This document shows, in pieces, positions 1 to 5,490 of a stretch of DNA of 6,209 nucleotides. The position numbers and the translations under genes were made by a program. The DNA is from Gammaproteobacteria bacterium (GTDB taxonomy: Bacteria > Pseudomonadota > Gammaproteobacteria > Chromatiales > Chromatiaceae), in the NCBI GenBank assembly GCA_030621975.1, contig JAUXGQ010000113.1:1-6209 (forward strand). Direction: 5' to 3'. Numbering within the stretch: the first letter of the stretch is position 1; each line of letters begins with the position of its first letter. The notes beneath the pieces are model-generated. The model had not been told where the DNA came from, did not search any database, and was given only the letters and a program-made list of their open reading frames with translations.

Positions 1-1
1 C

Positions 2-172
2 AACGGACGCGCCACGAGGGCATGGATGCAGGAGGTAGAGCAACGCAAGGAGCAGTTGCCGAGGGTAGCGCTCGGCCTGATCGCTGGAAATGACCGAAAA
101 AACGCGCCGGCCTATGAGCGAATCCCCAGTTCGGGAGGCTGGGACCCAGGCTGGTACCGCGTCGAAGGGTAG
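2..172 (+). CDS. 3' end of an unidentified protein (partial)
   Basis: An open frame enters from the left edge and runs 56 codons to a TAG at 170-172, ending in the peptide GGWDPGWYRVEG. The reading is rich in charged residues (MQEVEQRKEQLPR) followed by a Gly/Pro/Trp-rich tail, as in the soluble C-terminus of a real protein. An internal ATG at 26 exists but has no obvious ribosome-binding site, so the gene most likely begins outside the window. I do not recognise the family. Only 43 bases separate its stop from the next start on the same strand, and I see no terminator between them, so the two genes are probably co-transcribed. The coding call rests on the open frame, plausible composition and spacing. 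Confidence 0.5.
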   Translation, partial: NGRATRAWMQEVEQRKEQLPRVALGLIAGNDRKNAPAYERIPSSGGWDPGWYRVEG

Positions 173-215
173 GTTGACGGTTGCCTGAGCTGCCTGACGA
201 CCCGGGGGATACTCG

Positions 216-914
216 ATGAACCTGGAAAAGGGCGTTTATGCTGCCTATACTCCGATCCAGGTCCTTAGCCGCATGCTCAAGGCCTGGCACGCACGCCAGG
301 AACGGGGCAGCCCCAGGCAAGACGCCTTCGGCTGGGTAACGGTGGTGAGCGGACTCCAGGACATCCACGACTTTCTGAGCAGCCGGGGCCAAACCGATGG
401 CCTGTCGCTGCGCGAGGCGGTATCGGAGAGCGATCGGGGCACTCAAGGTCTGCGTTGCCATCGACTCAACGTCAGCAAAAGTGGGATAGCTCTGCGGCTC
501 GGGCTGCCCGACGATCCGCAACCACAGGTGGGTCAGTTAGTCCTCATCAAGGATGAAACCGATCCCAGGAAACCCGCTATTGAAGCGGGTATCGTACGGC
601 GTTGCCTGCGCATCGATGACGACACCATGGAGCTTGGCGTCCAGTTCATACGCGGCCGCGTCAAGGCCATCGCCTTCCGTCCCGTGAGCGCAGATTCACA
701 AGAAACCGGCTATCAATCCGGCTTGTTCATTCACGAAGGCGCGGATCAGCTCGGCTCGTTGCTGGTAGCGCGTGGTCTGTACCAGGAGGGCCGGGAGTTT
801 CTCATCGAAGAAGCTGATCCGGCCCCGCTGGTTACGGCGATCAGGCTGATCGAATCCGGACCCGATTTCGACCGCTTCCACGTGCACAATTCCGGCACCG
901 ATTGGGCGAGCTGA
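216..914 (+). CDS. PilZ-like domain protein, possible c-di-GMP responder
   Basis: A 232-residue soluble protein with no signal peptide or membrane segment. The centre (about 78-155) resembles a PilZ beta-barrel: N85-V-S87-K-S-G90 fits the [D/N]xSxxG half of the c-di-GMP motif. It is followed by short beta-strand-like stretches (VGQLVLIKD, EAGIVRRCLRID, MELGVQFIRG) in the usual PilZ order. The other half, RxxxR, is not clear; only R74, R80 and R83 lie upstream, with unusual spacing. Nucleotide binding is therefore uncertain. The N-terminal 75 residues and C-terminal 75 residues are unassigned; the tail (GLFIHEGADQLGSLLVARGLYQEG) may be a second small domain. The ATG at 216 follows a G-rich stretch (GGGGGAT, about 203-209) that can serve as a weak ribosome-binding site. 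The gene probably belongs to an operon with the partial gene upstream and converges on the phosphoesterase gene. It could instead be another small beta-barrel regulator. Confidence 0.55.
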   Translation: MNLEKGVYAAYTPIQVLSRMLKAWHARQERGSPRQDAFGWVTVVSGLQDIHDFLSSRGQTDGLSLREAVSESDRGTQGLRCHRLNVSKSGIALRLGLPDDPQPQVGQLVLIKDETDPRKPAIEAGIVRRCLRIDDDTMELGVQFIRGRVKAIAFRPVSADSQETGYQSGLFIHEGADQLGSLLVARGLYQEGREFLIEEADPAPLVTAIRLIESGPDFDRFHVHNSGTDWAS

Positions 915-970
915 CCGGTGCTAAGCGCGCTCCGAGAGCACAGCAATTCCGAGCCCGGGTCACCTGAGCG

Positions 971-2440
971 TCAATCTTCCGGCCGGCAGACGCCGGTCTT
1001 CGCGGAGGGCGCGGCGCTGTCACAGCTTGCCAGCACCTTGCCGGTATCGTCCAGCAGCTGACCGGTCCACGCCTCCGCGTCGCCGAGGCGGAGGTCCATG
1101 TAACCGAACGCTTTCAATCCGAAGCCTATTCCGGTCATGCCGTCGATCGGCAGTGAGAAGCCGTGCTTGGGGTGGTTGGAGGCCAGCGCGACGCCGCCGT
1201 TGCCGACCACCAGCTGGCTCGGCCGCCTGGAATCGCCCTCGAAGCTGATCACCTGGAAACGGTGCATGTGACCGGATACAACCAGGCTGAGCGGTTTGCG
1301 TAGCGGGTGCTTGGCGAAGGCGGCCTGCAAGGTCTGGTCGATGTAAGCGTATTTGCCGGAGGGGTCCATACTGCCTGGCGCGCTCGTGCCATCGGCCTTT
1401 TTCACCGCCCACAAGGGGCGATGGGACTGGAGCCAGACCCTGTTGTCCGGACTTGCGGTGTCGACCAACTTCTGGATTGACTTGAACTGGCGATCGAAGT
1501 GTGTCTGGTGCAGGTCACCCTGATCGCAGGCGTTGGCCGAGTCCAACACCACGACAGAAAGACTCGGCAGGTCGATGCGGTATGGGGTATCGAAGACCAA
1601 AGGTTTGGTATCCGTCGCCGGCGGGCAGACCCGCTCACCGGTACCGACTTCCGGCAGCGACGAGCCCGGATGCAGAAAAAAGAACCAACCGGGACCCGCA
1701 CGGCTGCACAGCTCGTGGTTGCCCCGGGCCACGACCCAGGGGGCGGCGGCCAGCAAATCGGCCGCGGGCTCGAAGAAGTCGAGCCACCAATTCTGCCACT
1801 GGTCCGGGGTGTCGCTGCCGGGACTGTTCTGCCCGTAATAGGGTCCTGAGAGCTTGCAGCAGGCGGTACCCGTGTTATCGCCCGCGTCGTAGACCTGGAC
1901 CTTGGTCCCATTGACCTGGATGTGACCGGGGGTGCCCCGGTAGTTGTAGTCCCCCATATGCAGGACCAGATCGGGAGCGGACTTGGCCGCGGACTTGGCG
2001 ATCCTGTTGAAGGGCCAATGGTGGCGGCTGTGCTGGTGACAGCCGTTCTGGTCCTTCGGCTTGCAACCGGTGTCTCCGACCACAACCAGATGCCGGACCT
2101 TCGACGGCAGGGCCGGCAACCTGAATTCGGTGTCCCCCACGACCGCGGACGCATTGATGACCGCCTCGCATACGCGCACCGGAAAGTTCTTCGGAGCGGG
2201 ATTGATGCGAGCCCGGGTCTGGACCGGCGCTCCGCTGCCGTCCCCTCGAACCAGCAGCGGACAGGCCGTATTCGCCCCGTCCAGGATGACCCGTGCGATC
2301 GCCAGGGTGTCACCTTGTCGGGACTGCGCCACGACCGTGTAGGCGGCCTTGACCGGCGGTGCCGGTGCCGCAAGACTGCCTGCCGCGGCCAGACACAGCA
2401 TGGCGGCGAGAGCGGTTTGGAAGCCGAAATTTGAGCGCAT
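971..2440 (-). CDS. Exported purple-acid-phosphatase-like metallophosphoesterase
   Basis: A 489-residue calcineurin-like phosphoesterase, expected to hydrolyse phosphomonoesters or related substrates outside the cytoplasm with a two-metal centre. Residues 1-25 form a signal peptide: R3, a hydrophobic run ALAAMLCLAAAGSLA and an AxA-type cleavage site near A25. The five metal-ligand blocks appear in order: GDTG (122-125), GDYNY (163-167), GNHE (240-243), WLQSH (336-340) and GHMH (390-393). Tyr167 in GDxxY is the ligand typical of purple acid phosphatases rather than generic metallophosphatases. About a dozen cysteines fit a disulfide-bonded exported protein. I chose the ATG at 2440, not the frame opening at 2617, because AGGAGG (2445-2450) sits just upstream and the signal peptide begins there; the upstream 59 codons are promoter and leader DNA. 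It is a separate transcription unit from the NACHT-FGE gene. The substrate cannot be told from sequence. Confidence 0.88.
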   Translation of the reverse strand: MRSNFGFQTALAAMLCLAAAGSLAAPAPPVKAAYTVVAQSRQGDTLAIARVILDGANTACPLLVRGDGSGAPVQTRARINPAPKNFPVRVCEAVINASAVVGDTEFRLPALPSKVRHLVVVGDTGCKPKDQNGCHQHSRHHWPFNRIAKSAAKSAPDLVLHMGDYNYRGTPGHIQVNGTKVQVYDAGDNTGTACCKLSGPYYGQNSPGSDTPDQWQNWWLDFFEPAADLLAAAPWVVARGNHELCSRAGPGWFFFLHPGSSLPEVGTGERVCPPATDTKPLVFDTPYRIDLPSLSVVVLDSANACDQGDLHQTHFDRQFKSIQKLVDTASPDNRVWLQSHRPLWAVKKADGTSAPGSMDPSGKYAYIDQTLQAAFAKHPLRKPLSLVVSGHMHRFQVISFEGDSRRPSQLVVGNGGVALASNHPKHGFSLPIDGMTGIGFGLKAFGYMDLRLGDAEAWTGQLLDDTGKVLASCDSAAPSAKTGVCRPED

Positions 2441-2444
2441 GCTG

Positions 2445-2450
2445 CCTCCT
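2445..2450 (-). promoter_or_regulatory. Shine-Dalgarno of the phosphoesterase gene
   Basis: On the minus strand AGGAGG lies four bases before the ATG whose first base is 2440. This perfect anti-16S match decides the start and excludes the longer frame that opens at 2617. Confidence 0.85.
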
Positions 2451-2563
2451 GGTAGGTGTCGGTAGAACTCGCGTCTTTCCTGGTGGGCCAACCCTTTCGG
2501 GGAATTGCATGGGGTTCGAGGGGAGTGACCATTCACAGGTTGGTTCTTATGCCCCGCGCGGTG

Positions 2564-2611
2564 GAAGCATCCCAAAAGGTCTGCAGAAACTATGGGCAGC
2601 CTGGATGCTTC
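2564..2611. repeat. 9-bp perfect inverted repeat across the promoter
   Basis: GAAGCATCC (2564-2572) and GGATGCTTC (2603-2611) are exact reverse complements separated by 30 bases. The right arm directly abuts the -35 hexamer within the -35/-10 spacer; the left arm lies just past the expected transcription start. The pair therefore brackets the -10 element. It could be two half-sites for a looping or dimeric regulator. An RNA hairpin is less likely, because only one arm would be transcribed. Confidence 0.5.
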
Positions 2612-2617
2612 TGTCAA
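2589..2617 (-). promoter_or_regulatory. Sigma70-type promoter of the phosphoesterase gene
   Basis: Minus strand: a perfect -35 TTGACA (2612-2617), a 17-base spacer, then CATAGT (2589-2594), matching four of six -10 consensus positions. Transcription would begin near 2582, giving a leader of about 140 bases before the ATG at 2440. It lies in the 246-base gap between the NACHT-FGE stop and the phosphoesterase start, so it supports independent transcription. It is a prediction from sequence only. Confidence 0.6.
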
Positions 2618-2635
2618 GCCCGTGTAAAAAGTGGG

Positions 2636-2677
2636 CTATGCGCTCCGTACCGCCGAGGGAAAAGGGGAAAAGCATAG
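2636..2677. repeat. Short inverted repeat downstream of the NACHT-FGE stop
   Basis: CTATGC (2636-2641) and GCATAG (2672-2677) are reverse complements with a 30-base loop, beginning about ten bases after the NACHT-FGE stop codon. On the minus strand the region starts with a run of six T and is pyrimidine-rich (2655-2686). It could be a weak terminator or 3' structure. DGR target genes often carry a hairpin or GC-rich initiation-of-mutagenic-homing segment in this place, but this one lacks the short tight loop described for those, so that reading is speculative. Confidence 0.25.
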
Positions 2678-2686
2678 AGAAAAAAG

Positions 2687-3511
2687 TCAAAGAGATCTGG
2701 CGAGACGAAAACCCAGGGCGAAGAGCCGATTAACGGGTACGTACCAGTTACGGGCTGCGGAACGCAGGTTGGCCGGGTCGTAGTTCCAGGACCCGCCCCG
2801 AACAACGCGGGCGCGGCAATCCGCGGGATTCTCCGGCTCACGGACCGAACCATCGTCCGGCGCCCCTTCGTACCTGTCGTGCCAGCAGTCCTGTACCCAC
2901 TCCCAGACATTGCCCGCCATATCATGCAGTCCCCAGGGGTTGGGGGATTTCTGGCCCACCGGTTGCGTCTTGCCGCTCGAGTTTTCCGAGTACCAGGCGT
3001 GGTCCCCGGCGCTTTCTTCACTGTCACCCCACCAGTACTCGGTATCGGTGCCTGCACGCGCCGCATACTCCCATTCCGCCTCGGTCGGCAGCCGGTAGTG
3101 CTGGCCGGTCTGCTCCGACAACCAGGCGCAATAGGCCCAGGCGTCTTCCCAGGAGACATTGATAACCGGCCGGCGCCCGCGGCCCCATTTCTGGTCCGGC
3201 GGCTTCTTTCGCCCGGTCGCGTCGGCGAAGCGCTCGTATTCCTCGAAGGCCACGGGGTAGGTCCCAAGCGTAAAAGGCTCAGGGATGCGAACCCGATGTT
3301 GGGGCAGCTCCTGCCCGCGTCCCTGTATCGATCCCATCAAAAAATCCCCCGCCGGGATGAGCCGCATGGACGGCCCCCGACTGCCGTCGGCCAGCCGGTC
3401 ATGGAGCGAAACCGACGGAAGTCCCTTGCGGGCAAGCTCGCTGAGAGCCAATCGGTCGAGCAAGGCCAAATCGAGTCCGGCAAGCCCACCGAGATCCAAC
3501 CGATCGAGCAA
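2687..3511 (-). CDS. FGE-sulfatase/C-type-lectin-fold portion, candidate DGR target
   Basis: The third frame of the split gene. It carries a full formylglycine-generating-enzyme-like (SUMF1/EgtB/PvdO) domain: MRLIPAGDFLMGS, HRVRIPEPF, NVSWEDAWAYCAWLSEQTG, YRLPTEAEWEYAARAG, NPWGLHDMAGNVWEWVQD and VVRGGSWN to LGFRLARS. In true FGE the C-terminal block holds the two catalytic cysteines; here that block (NYDPANLRSAARN) has none, so sulfatase activation is not expected. The fold is also the C-type-lectin scaffold used by DGR targets. No good independent start is visible: TTG 3511 lacks a ribosome-binding site, and an in-frame TGA lies just upstream at about 3550. The frame is best read as continuing the NACHT protein through the lesion near 3525. 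Confidence 0.8.
   Translation of the reverse strand: MLDRLDLGGLAGLDLALLDRLALSELARKGLPSVSLHDRLADGSRGPSMRLIPAGDFLMGSIQGRGQELPQHRVRIPEPFTLGTYPVAFEEYERFADATGRKKPPDQKWGRGRRPVINVSWEDAWAYCAWLSEQTGQHYRLPTEAEWEYAARAGTDTEYWWGDSEESAGDHAWYSENSSGKTQPVGQKSPNPWGLHDMAGNVWEWVQDCWHDRYEGAPDDGSVREPENPADCRARVVRGGSWNYDPANLRSAARNWYVPVNRLFALGFRLARSL
2690..2809 (-). other. Putative DGR variable repeat (VR)
   Basis: The final ~40 codons keep the framework of DGR-diversified C-type-lectin tails (RGGSWN, DPANLRSA, RN, NR, LGFRL) but differ where such tails usually have Asn or Asp: Y663 TAC, A672 GCC, Y676 TAC, V677 GTA, V679 GTT, L682 CTC, F683 TTC and A684 GCC. Five of these end in C, with changes only at codon positions 1 and 2, as expected if AAC codons in a template were mutated at adenines. 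V679 (GTT) fits GAT or AAT; V677 (GTA) does not derive from AAC alone. The family expectation is known; the VR call is inferred, because the template is outside the window. Confidence 0.5.
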
Positions 3512-4655
3512 GGCCCAGTCCGCCAGCCTCGCCGATGAAGGTCATCATCTGGTCCGTAGCCCGCGGCTTCGCCTCTCCGGCCTCAGGCTGGCCCGTAAGC
3601 AAGGCGCGAGCCACCAGGAACTCCTGGATGCTGTAGTGGGAAAAGCGGAAGGCGCCCTCGGCGTTGCGGTTGAGCAGCGAACGGCCGCCGACGTCGAAGT
3701 CCTGGAGGTGGGCGATTGTCGGAAGCCCCTGCACGAGCTCATCCAGCTCAACCCGGCTCAGTGTGCGGCTGCCAGTCTGTTGCATGTGCTTCGCGACAGT
3801 CGTGCAGACGGACCACAGGGTCTCTGTGTCGGGTGGATTCTTCAGCTGCCGGCGCAGCTTCCTTTCTTCGCGAAGCAGCCAGGCCTCGACCAGCGCCTCA
3901 TAGAGCCTGTAGCCGTTCCACTCCCTGTTCTCCGCGCCGAGGATGTCGCGCACAGGGGCCAGCAGCAGGGGCCGAAAACGCAGCGACTGCATGGAGGTCA
4001 CGACGGACGCGGCTCGGGTGCGAAGCGTTCGGTTGCCGTAGGTCCTGGGGTCGAACCAGCGCACCGCCAAGCGCTTGCGCAGATAGGCGGCCACCTGGTT
4101 CTCGTCGAACAGGGACAGAAACATCATGGGACAGATGTACCCGCCCACCTCGACGCGCCCCGGGTTGCCGAAGGGATCGGCGCCCGTCTCCGGAAAGAAC
4201 TGGGTGCGGCAGGAGACGATGACCCGGCGGAAGTGCTCGGTGGCCTTCAATATCGCCATCAGCCGCGCTTCGATATTTCCACAGGCCAAGGGGTCCTCGT
4301 CCAGAGCGTCCAGCAATAATAAGGTATGGGCCTTGTCCTTGTGACGCTTGACGGTATCCAGAGTGTCCTCGCCGAGCTTCAACAGCAGGCAGTCGTAGCC
4401 CCGAGGCCAGAAGGCCGTCAGATGGGCGAGCTTGAGCATCATCAGCAGGGAGGTCTTACCCATCCCGGCGTCCGAGAGAATGAACATCTGGGTGCGGCCA
4501 CCGCGCAAGGGCACGTCGCCATTAAGAAAGTCGTTGATGACGCCAAAGGCCGGTGCGCGAACCTGGGAGACGGGATGCAGGTCCTCGTGGCGGTCGGCGG
4601 GGTTTGTGGTGCTGGCACTTGGGTTCCACATAGTAGCGGGCCAGCTCCTTGGCAT
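3399..4655 (-). CDS. NACHT/STAND NTPase portion of the fusion
   Basis: The longest intact frame of the split gene (418 codons); its real coding part begins at about 4604 and ends near 3525. ATP-binding signatures are complete: Walker A SDAGMGKTS (composite residues 99-107), Walker B LLLLDALDED with D154, D157 and E158, and the sensor-type SCRTQFFP (186-193) characteristic of NACHT ATPases. Then come a helical region with FRPLLLAPVRDIL and the winged-helix signature HYSIQEFLVA (378-387). The last ~40 residues after GEA (GLGLARSVGSRW onward) are out-of-frame reading of the linker and should be ignored, as should the first ~16 before NPADRHED. The protein should be cytoplasmic. The ATPase half has lost its sensor if the frameshift is real; without it, it could be inert or unregulated. 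Confidence 0.8.
   Translation of the reverse strand: MPRSWPATMWNPSASTTNPADRHEDLHPVSQVRAPAFGVINDFLNGDVPLRGGRTQMFILSDAGMGKTSLLMMLKLAHLTAFWPRGYDCLLLKLGEDTLDTVKRHKDKAHTLLLLDALDEDPLACGNIEARLMAILKATEHFRRVIVSCRTQFFPETGADPFGNPGRVEVGGYICPMMFLSLFDENQVAAYLRKRLAVRWFDPRTYGNRTLRTRAASVVTSMQSLRFRPLLLAPVRDILGAENREWNGYRLYEALVEAWLLREERKLRRQLKNPPDTETLWSVCTTVAKHMQQTGSRTLSRVELDELVQGLPTIAHLQDFDVGGRSLLNRNAEGAFRFSHYSIQEFLVARALLTGQPEAGEAKPRATDQMMTFIGEAGGLGLARSVGSRWACRTRFGLARPIGSQRACPQGTSVGFAP
3431..3515 (-). repeat. 48-base tandem duplication in the linker
   Basis: Two 37-base units, 3479-3515 and 3431-3467, match at 31 of 37 positions with a 48-base (16-codon) period. On the coding strand each begins GGCCTTGCTCGA and ends GCTTGCC. 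They encode LLDRLDLGGLAGL then LLDRLALSELARK, a leucine-patterned stretch between the NACHT helical part and the FGE domain. The period being a multiple of three keeps the frame. The presumed frameshift near 3525 lies only about 10 bases before the first copy. Confidence 0.7.
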
Positions 4656-4770
4656 CGCCGAAGATATCGCTGAGCTGCCGCAGTTCCTTGGCGCGCTCGC
4701 CCCGGACGCGAGTGAGCTTCTTGAACAGCGGCCCGAGCCATTTCAGCGAGACGAATTCCACAATGAGCAC
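4606..4770 (-). pseudogene. N-terminal fragment of the NACHT-FGE protein
   Basis: This frame encodes the first 55 residues, including FKKLTRVRGERAKELRQL and DIFGDAKELARYYVEPKCQHH. It then runs out of register into PRRPPRGPASRL. The next frame resumes at once with NPADRHEDLHPVSQV, so removing one A from AAACCCC (4603-4605, minus strand) joins them. I know this junction, YYVEP.CQHHNPADRHE, as a recurring pre-NACHT segment in this protein type, which is why I treat the two frames as one gene. A start inside the next frame (ATG 4655) would give a nonsense N-terminus, MPRSWPATMWNPS. Confidence 0.65.
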
Positions 4771-4797
4771 TCCAGTATTGTTCCATCAAATTTGGAC

Positions 4798-4848
4798 CCG
4801 GGGGCTTTCGCCTGGCTTCGCGGGCGCGCCTCCGGCTCACTCCCCCGG
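4798..4848. repeat. 7-bp GC-rich inverted repeat in the NACHT-FGE leader
   Basis: CCGGGGG (4798-4804) and CCCCCGG (4842-4848) pair across a 37-base GC-rich loop. It falls between the possible -10 (4853-4858) and the GTG start, so it would form in the 5' leader of the mRNA. No T-run follows it on either strand, so it does not look like an intrinsic terminator. Confidence 0.35.
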
Positions 4849-4938
4849 ACGAAGTATACCCCAATCGTAGGGCGGATTAGACGCGCAGGGCACCCACCTT
4901 GCCGAGGTCTAGGAGCCTGACCGCCTGTTTGTCATTGA

Positions 4939-4961
4939 GTATCGAAGTGATACGACGTATC
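4939..4961. promoter_or_regulatory. Operator-like GTATC/GATAC repeats upstream of vapB
   Basis: Three alternating 5-base units: GTATC (4939-4943), GATAC (4949-4953) and GTATC (4957-4961), spaced by 5 and 3 bases. They form two overlapping inverted repeats just upstream of the vapB promoter. VapB-type antitoxins commonly bind palindromes near their own promoter, alone or with the toxin, so this is a candidate autoregulatory site. Confidence 0.4.
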
Positions 4962-4983
4962 TCTCTTTTCCCCGAGACGTACC

Positions 4984-5016
4984 TGCTATAATTCTTACCA
5001 GGTAATACTATAAGGA
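4984..5016 (+). promoter_or_regulatory. vapB extended -10 promoter, palindrome and ribosome-binding site
   Basis: TGCTATAAT (4984-4992) is a perfect -10 hexamer with the extended TGn element; the -35 position (about 4964-4969) is poor, as is usual for extended -10 promoters. Directly after it TTACCAGGTAA (4995-5005) is a 5-1-5 palindrome overlapping the expected start of transcription, a good place for a repressor. AAGGA (5012-5016) precedes the ATG at 5024 by seven bases. Confidence 0.65.
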
Positions 5017-5023
5017 TGTATTC

Positions 5024-5269
5024 ATGGACACCACCACTGTAACCAGTAAAGGCCAAGTCACGATTCCCCAGGAAGTCAGGCGGAAATTGGGGATCCGAAA
5101 AGGAAGCAAAGTGGAATTCAAAGTAGTTGGGGGCCATGTGGAATTGCATGTAGTCAGCACACCAACACAGGTGACCGAGAGCGGCTTCGGTATGCTCAAG
5201 AGCGCGCGACCTGCCATTTCCGCCGATTTCGATCCTGCCTCTTTGGTACGGAGGGTCAGTTCAGAGTGA
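5024..5269 (+). CDS. vapB: AbrB/SpoVT-type antitoxin (VapB-like)
   Basis: An 81-residue antitoxin. Residues 3-41 form a swapped-hairpin AbrB DNA-binding domain (TTVTSKGQVTIPQEVRRKLG, then KGSKVEFKVVGGHVEL). The C-terminal part (SGFGMLKSARPAISADFDPASLVRR, 53-77) fits the segment that wraps and inhibits the partner PIN toxin. It would neutralise VapC and repress its own promoter. The start ATG has AAGGA seven bases upstream and an extended -10 promoter. The stop TGA (5267-5269) overlaps the toxin ATG (5269) by one base, typical of translational coupling. As the toxin gene is truncated, this antitoxin may now be an orphan. Its base composition and that of the genes after it is visibly more AT-rich than the phosphoesterase and NACHT genes. 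Confidence 0.88.
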   Translation: MDTTTVTSKGQVTIPQEVRRKLGIRKGSKVEFKVVGGHVELHVVSTPTQVTESGFGMLKSARPAISADFDPASLVRRVSSE

Positions 5270-5490
5270 TGACTGGATTGGATACCAATATCCTGGCGCG
5301 CTACTACATCGAAGACAAAGTCGACGCCGAAGCCGTCAAGCAACACGAGGCCGCCCGCGTCCTCATAGAGGCCGGCCAGCCGTTGATGGTATGCAAGACC
5401 GTTCTGCTCGAATTCGAGTGGGTTATGCGAGGGTATTATTGTTTCGAAAAGAAGAACGAAAGAAGAAAAGGGGACAGGTGCATATATTGA
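5269..5490 (+). pseudogene. vapC: VapC-like PIN-domain toxin, truncated by the RAYT module
   Basis: The frame opens with a classic PIN N-terminus, MTGLDTNILARYYIED (metal ligand D5), and continues through LLEFEWVMRGYY (second acidic residue near E48) to about residue 58. PIN toxins are metal-dependent RNases of about 125-140 residues. Here the frame departs at CFEKKNERRKGDRCIY and stops at 5488-5490 after 73 residues. The later conserved acidic residues, needed for catalysis, are therefore missing. The break coincides with a purine-rich stretch (about 5444-5470) and GGGGACAGGTGCAT, which I associate with the left edge of RAYT modules. The start is the ATG at 5269 (overlapping the vapB stop) rather than the GTG at 5266. 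The product should be inactive. The missing 3' half is not seen before the right edge of the window. Confidence 0.8.

Larger units (their letters stand above)
2687..4770 (-). pseudogene. NACHT ATPase-FGE/C-type-lectin fusion, broken by two +1 frameshifts
   Basis: Dropping one base near 4603-4605 and one near 3525 gives a continuous frame of 693 residues, numbered here from GTG 4770. Order: N-terminal helix-rich segment (1-55, with FGDAKELARYYVEP), NACHT ATPase (about 90-260), winged-helix/helical part ending in FRFSHYSIQEFLVA (374-387), a Leu-rich linker with a 16-residue duplication (about 418-449), and an FGE-sulfatase/C-type-lectin domain (about 466-691). STAND ATPases of this kind are normally switched on by ligand sensing and oligomerise; many act in phage defence or signalling. 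Here the FGE-fold tail is probably the sensor. Start choice: GTG 4770, or GTG 4761 preceded by TGGAG (4769-4773), which I prefer slightly. A weak TATACT (4853-4858) lies upstream. Both breaks are single-base insertions and every domain is otherwise intact, so this is either a recent pseudogene or an assembly error. Confidence 0.75.
4771..5023. other. Divergent intergenic region between the NACHT-FGE and vapB genes
   Basis: 253 bases with no convincing gene. On the minus side there is a TATACT -10-like box (4853-4858) without a recognisable -35. A 7-bp inverted repeat, CCGGGGG (4798-4804) and CCCCCGG (4842-4848), could fold in the NACHT leader. The plus side holds the vapB promoter and operator-like repeats. 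An open frame entering antisense from vapB ends at 4877 (LLDLGKVGALRV); I see no support for it as a gene. Confidence 0.5.

Noticed and set aside
918..941. GTGCT/AGCAC inverted repeat in the convergent gap between the PilZ-like and phosphoesterase genes, as a terminator
   Set aside because: Only five base pairs with a 14-base loop and no T-run on either side.
1402..2532. 376-codon minus-strand open frame overlapping the phosphoesterase gene
   Set aside because: Arg/Pro/Ser-rich out-of-frame reading of a GC-rich gene whose real frame has a signal peptide, five metal motifs and a perfect Shine-Dalgarno.
2611..2617. CTGTCAA as a Pho-box half-site controlling the phosphoesterase
   Set aside because: It is the complement of the -35 hexamer and no second half-site follows at 11-base spacing.
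2441..2686. DGR template repeat or accessory gene just downstream of the variable-repeat candidate
   Set aside because: No near-copy of the tail and no reverse-transcriptase-like frame in this gap; it holds only promoter and leader sequence.
3285..4319. 344-codon plus-strand open frame antisense to the NACHT-FGE gene
   Set aside because: No recognisable domain, and no start signal seen; it mirrors codons of the NACHT frame and spans both its junctions.
4599..4610. Programmed ribosomal frameshifting at AAACCCC in the NACHT gene
   Set aside because: A +1 shift would be needed without a recognised slippery stop context, and a second unrelated +1 shift occurs later; mutation or sequencing indel is simpler.
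4877..5149. 90-codon minus-strand frame ending in LLDLGKVGALRV, antisense to vapB
   Set aside because: Its N-terminal half is the complement of vapB and its promoter. The tail looks protein-like, but no family is recognised and there is no start signal.
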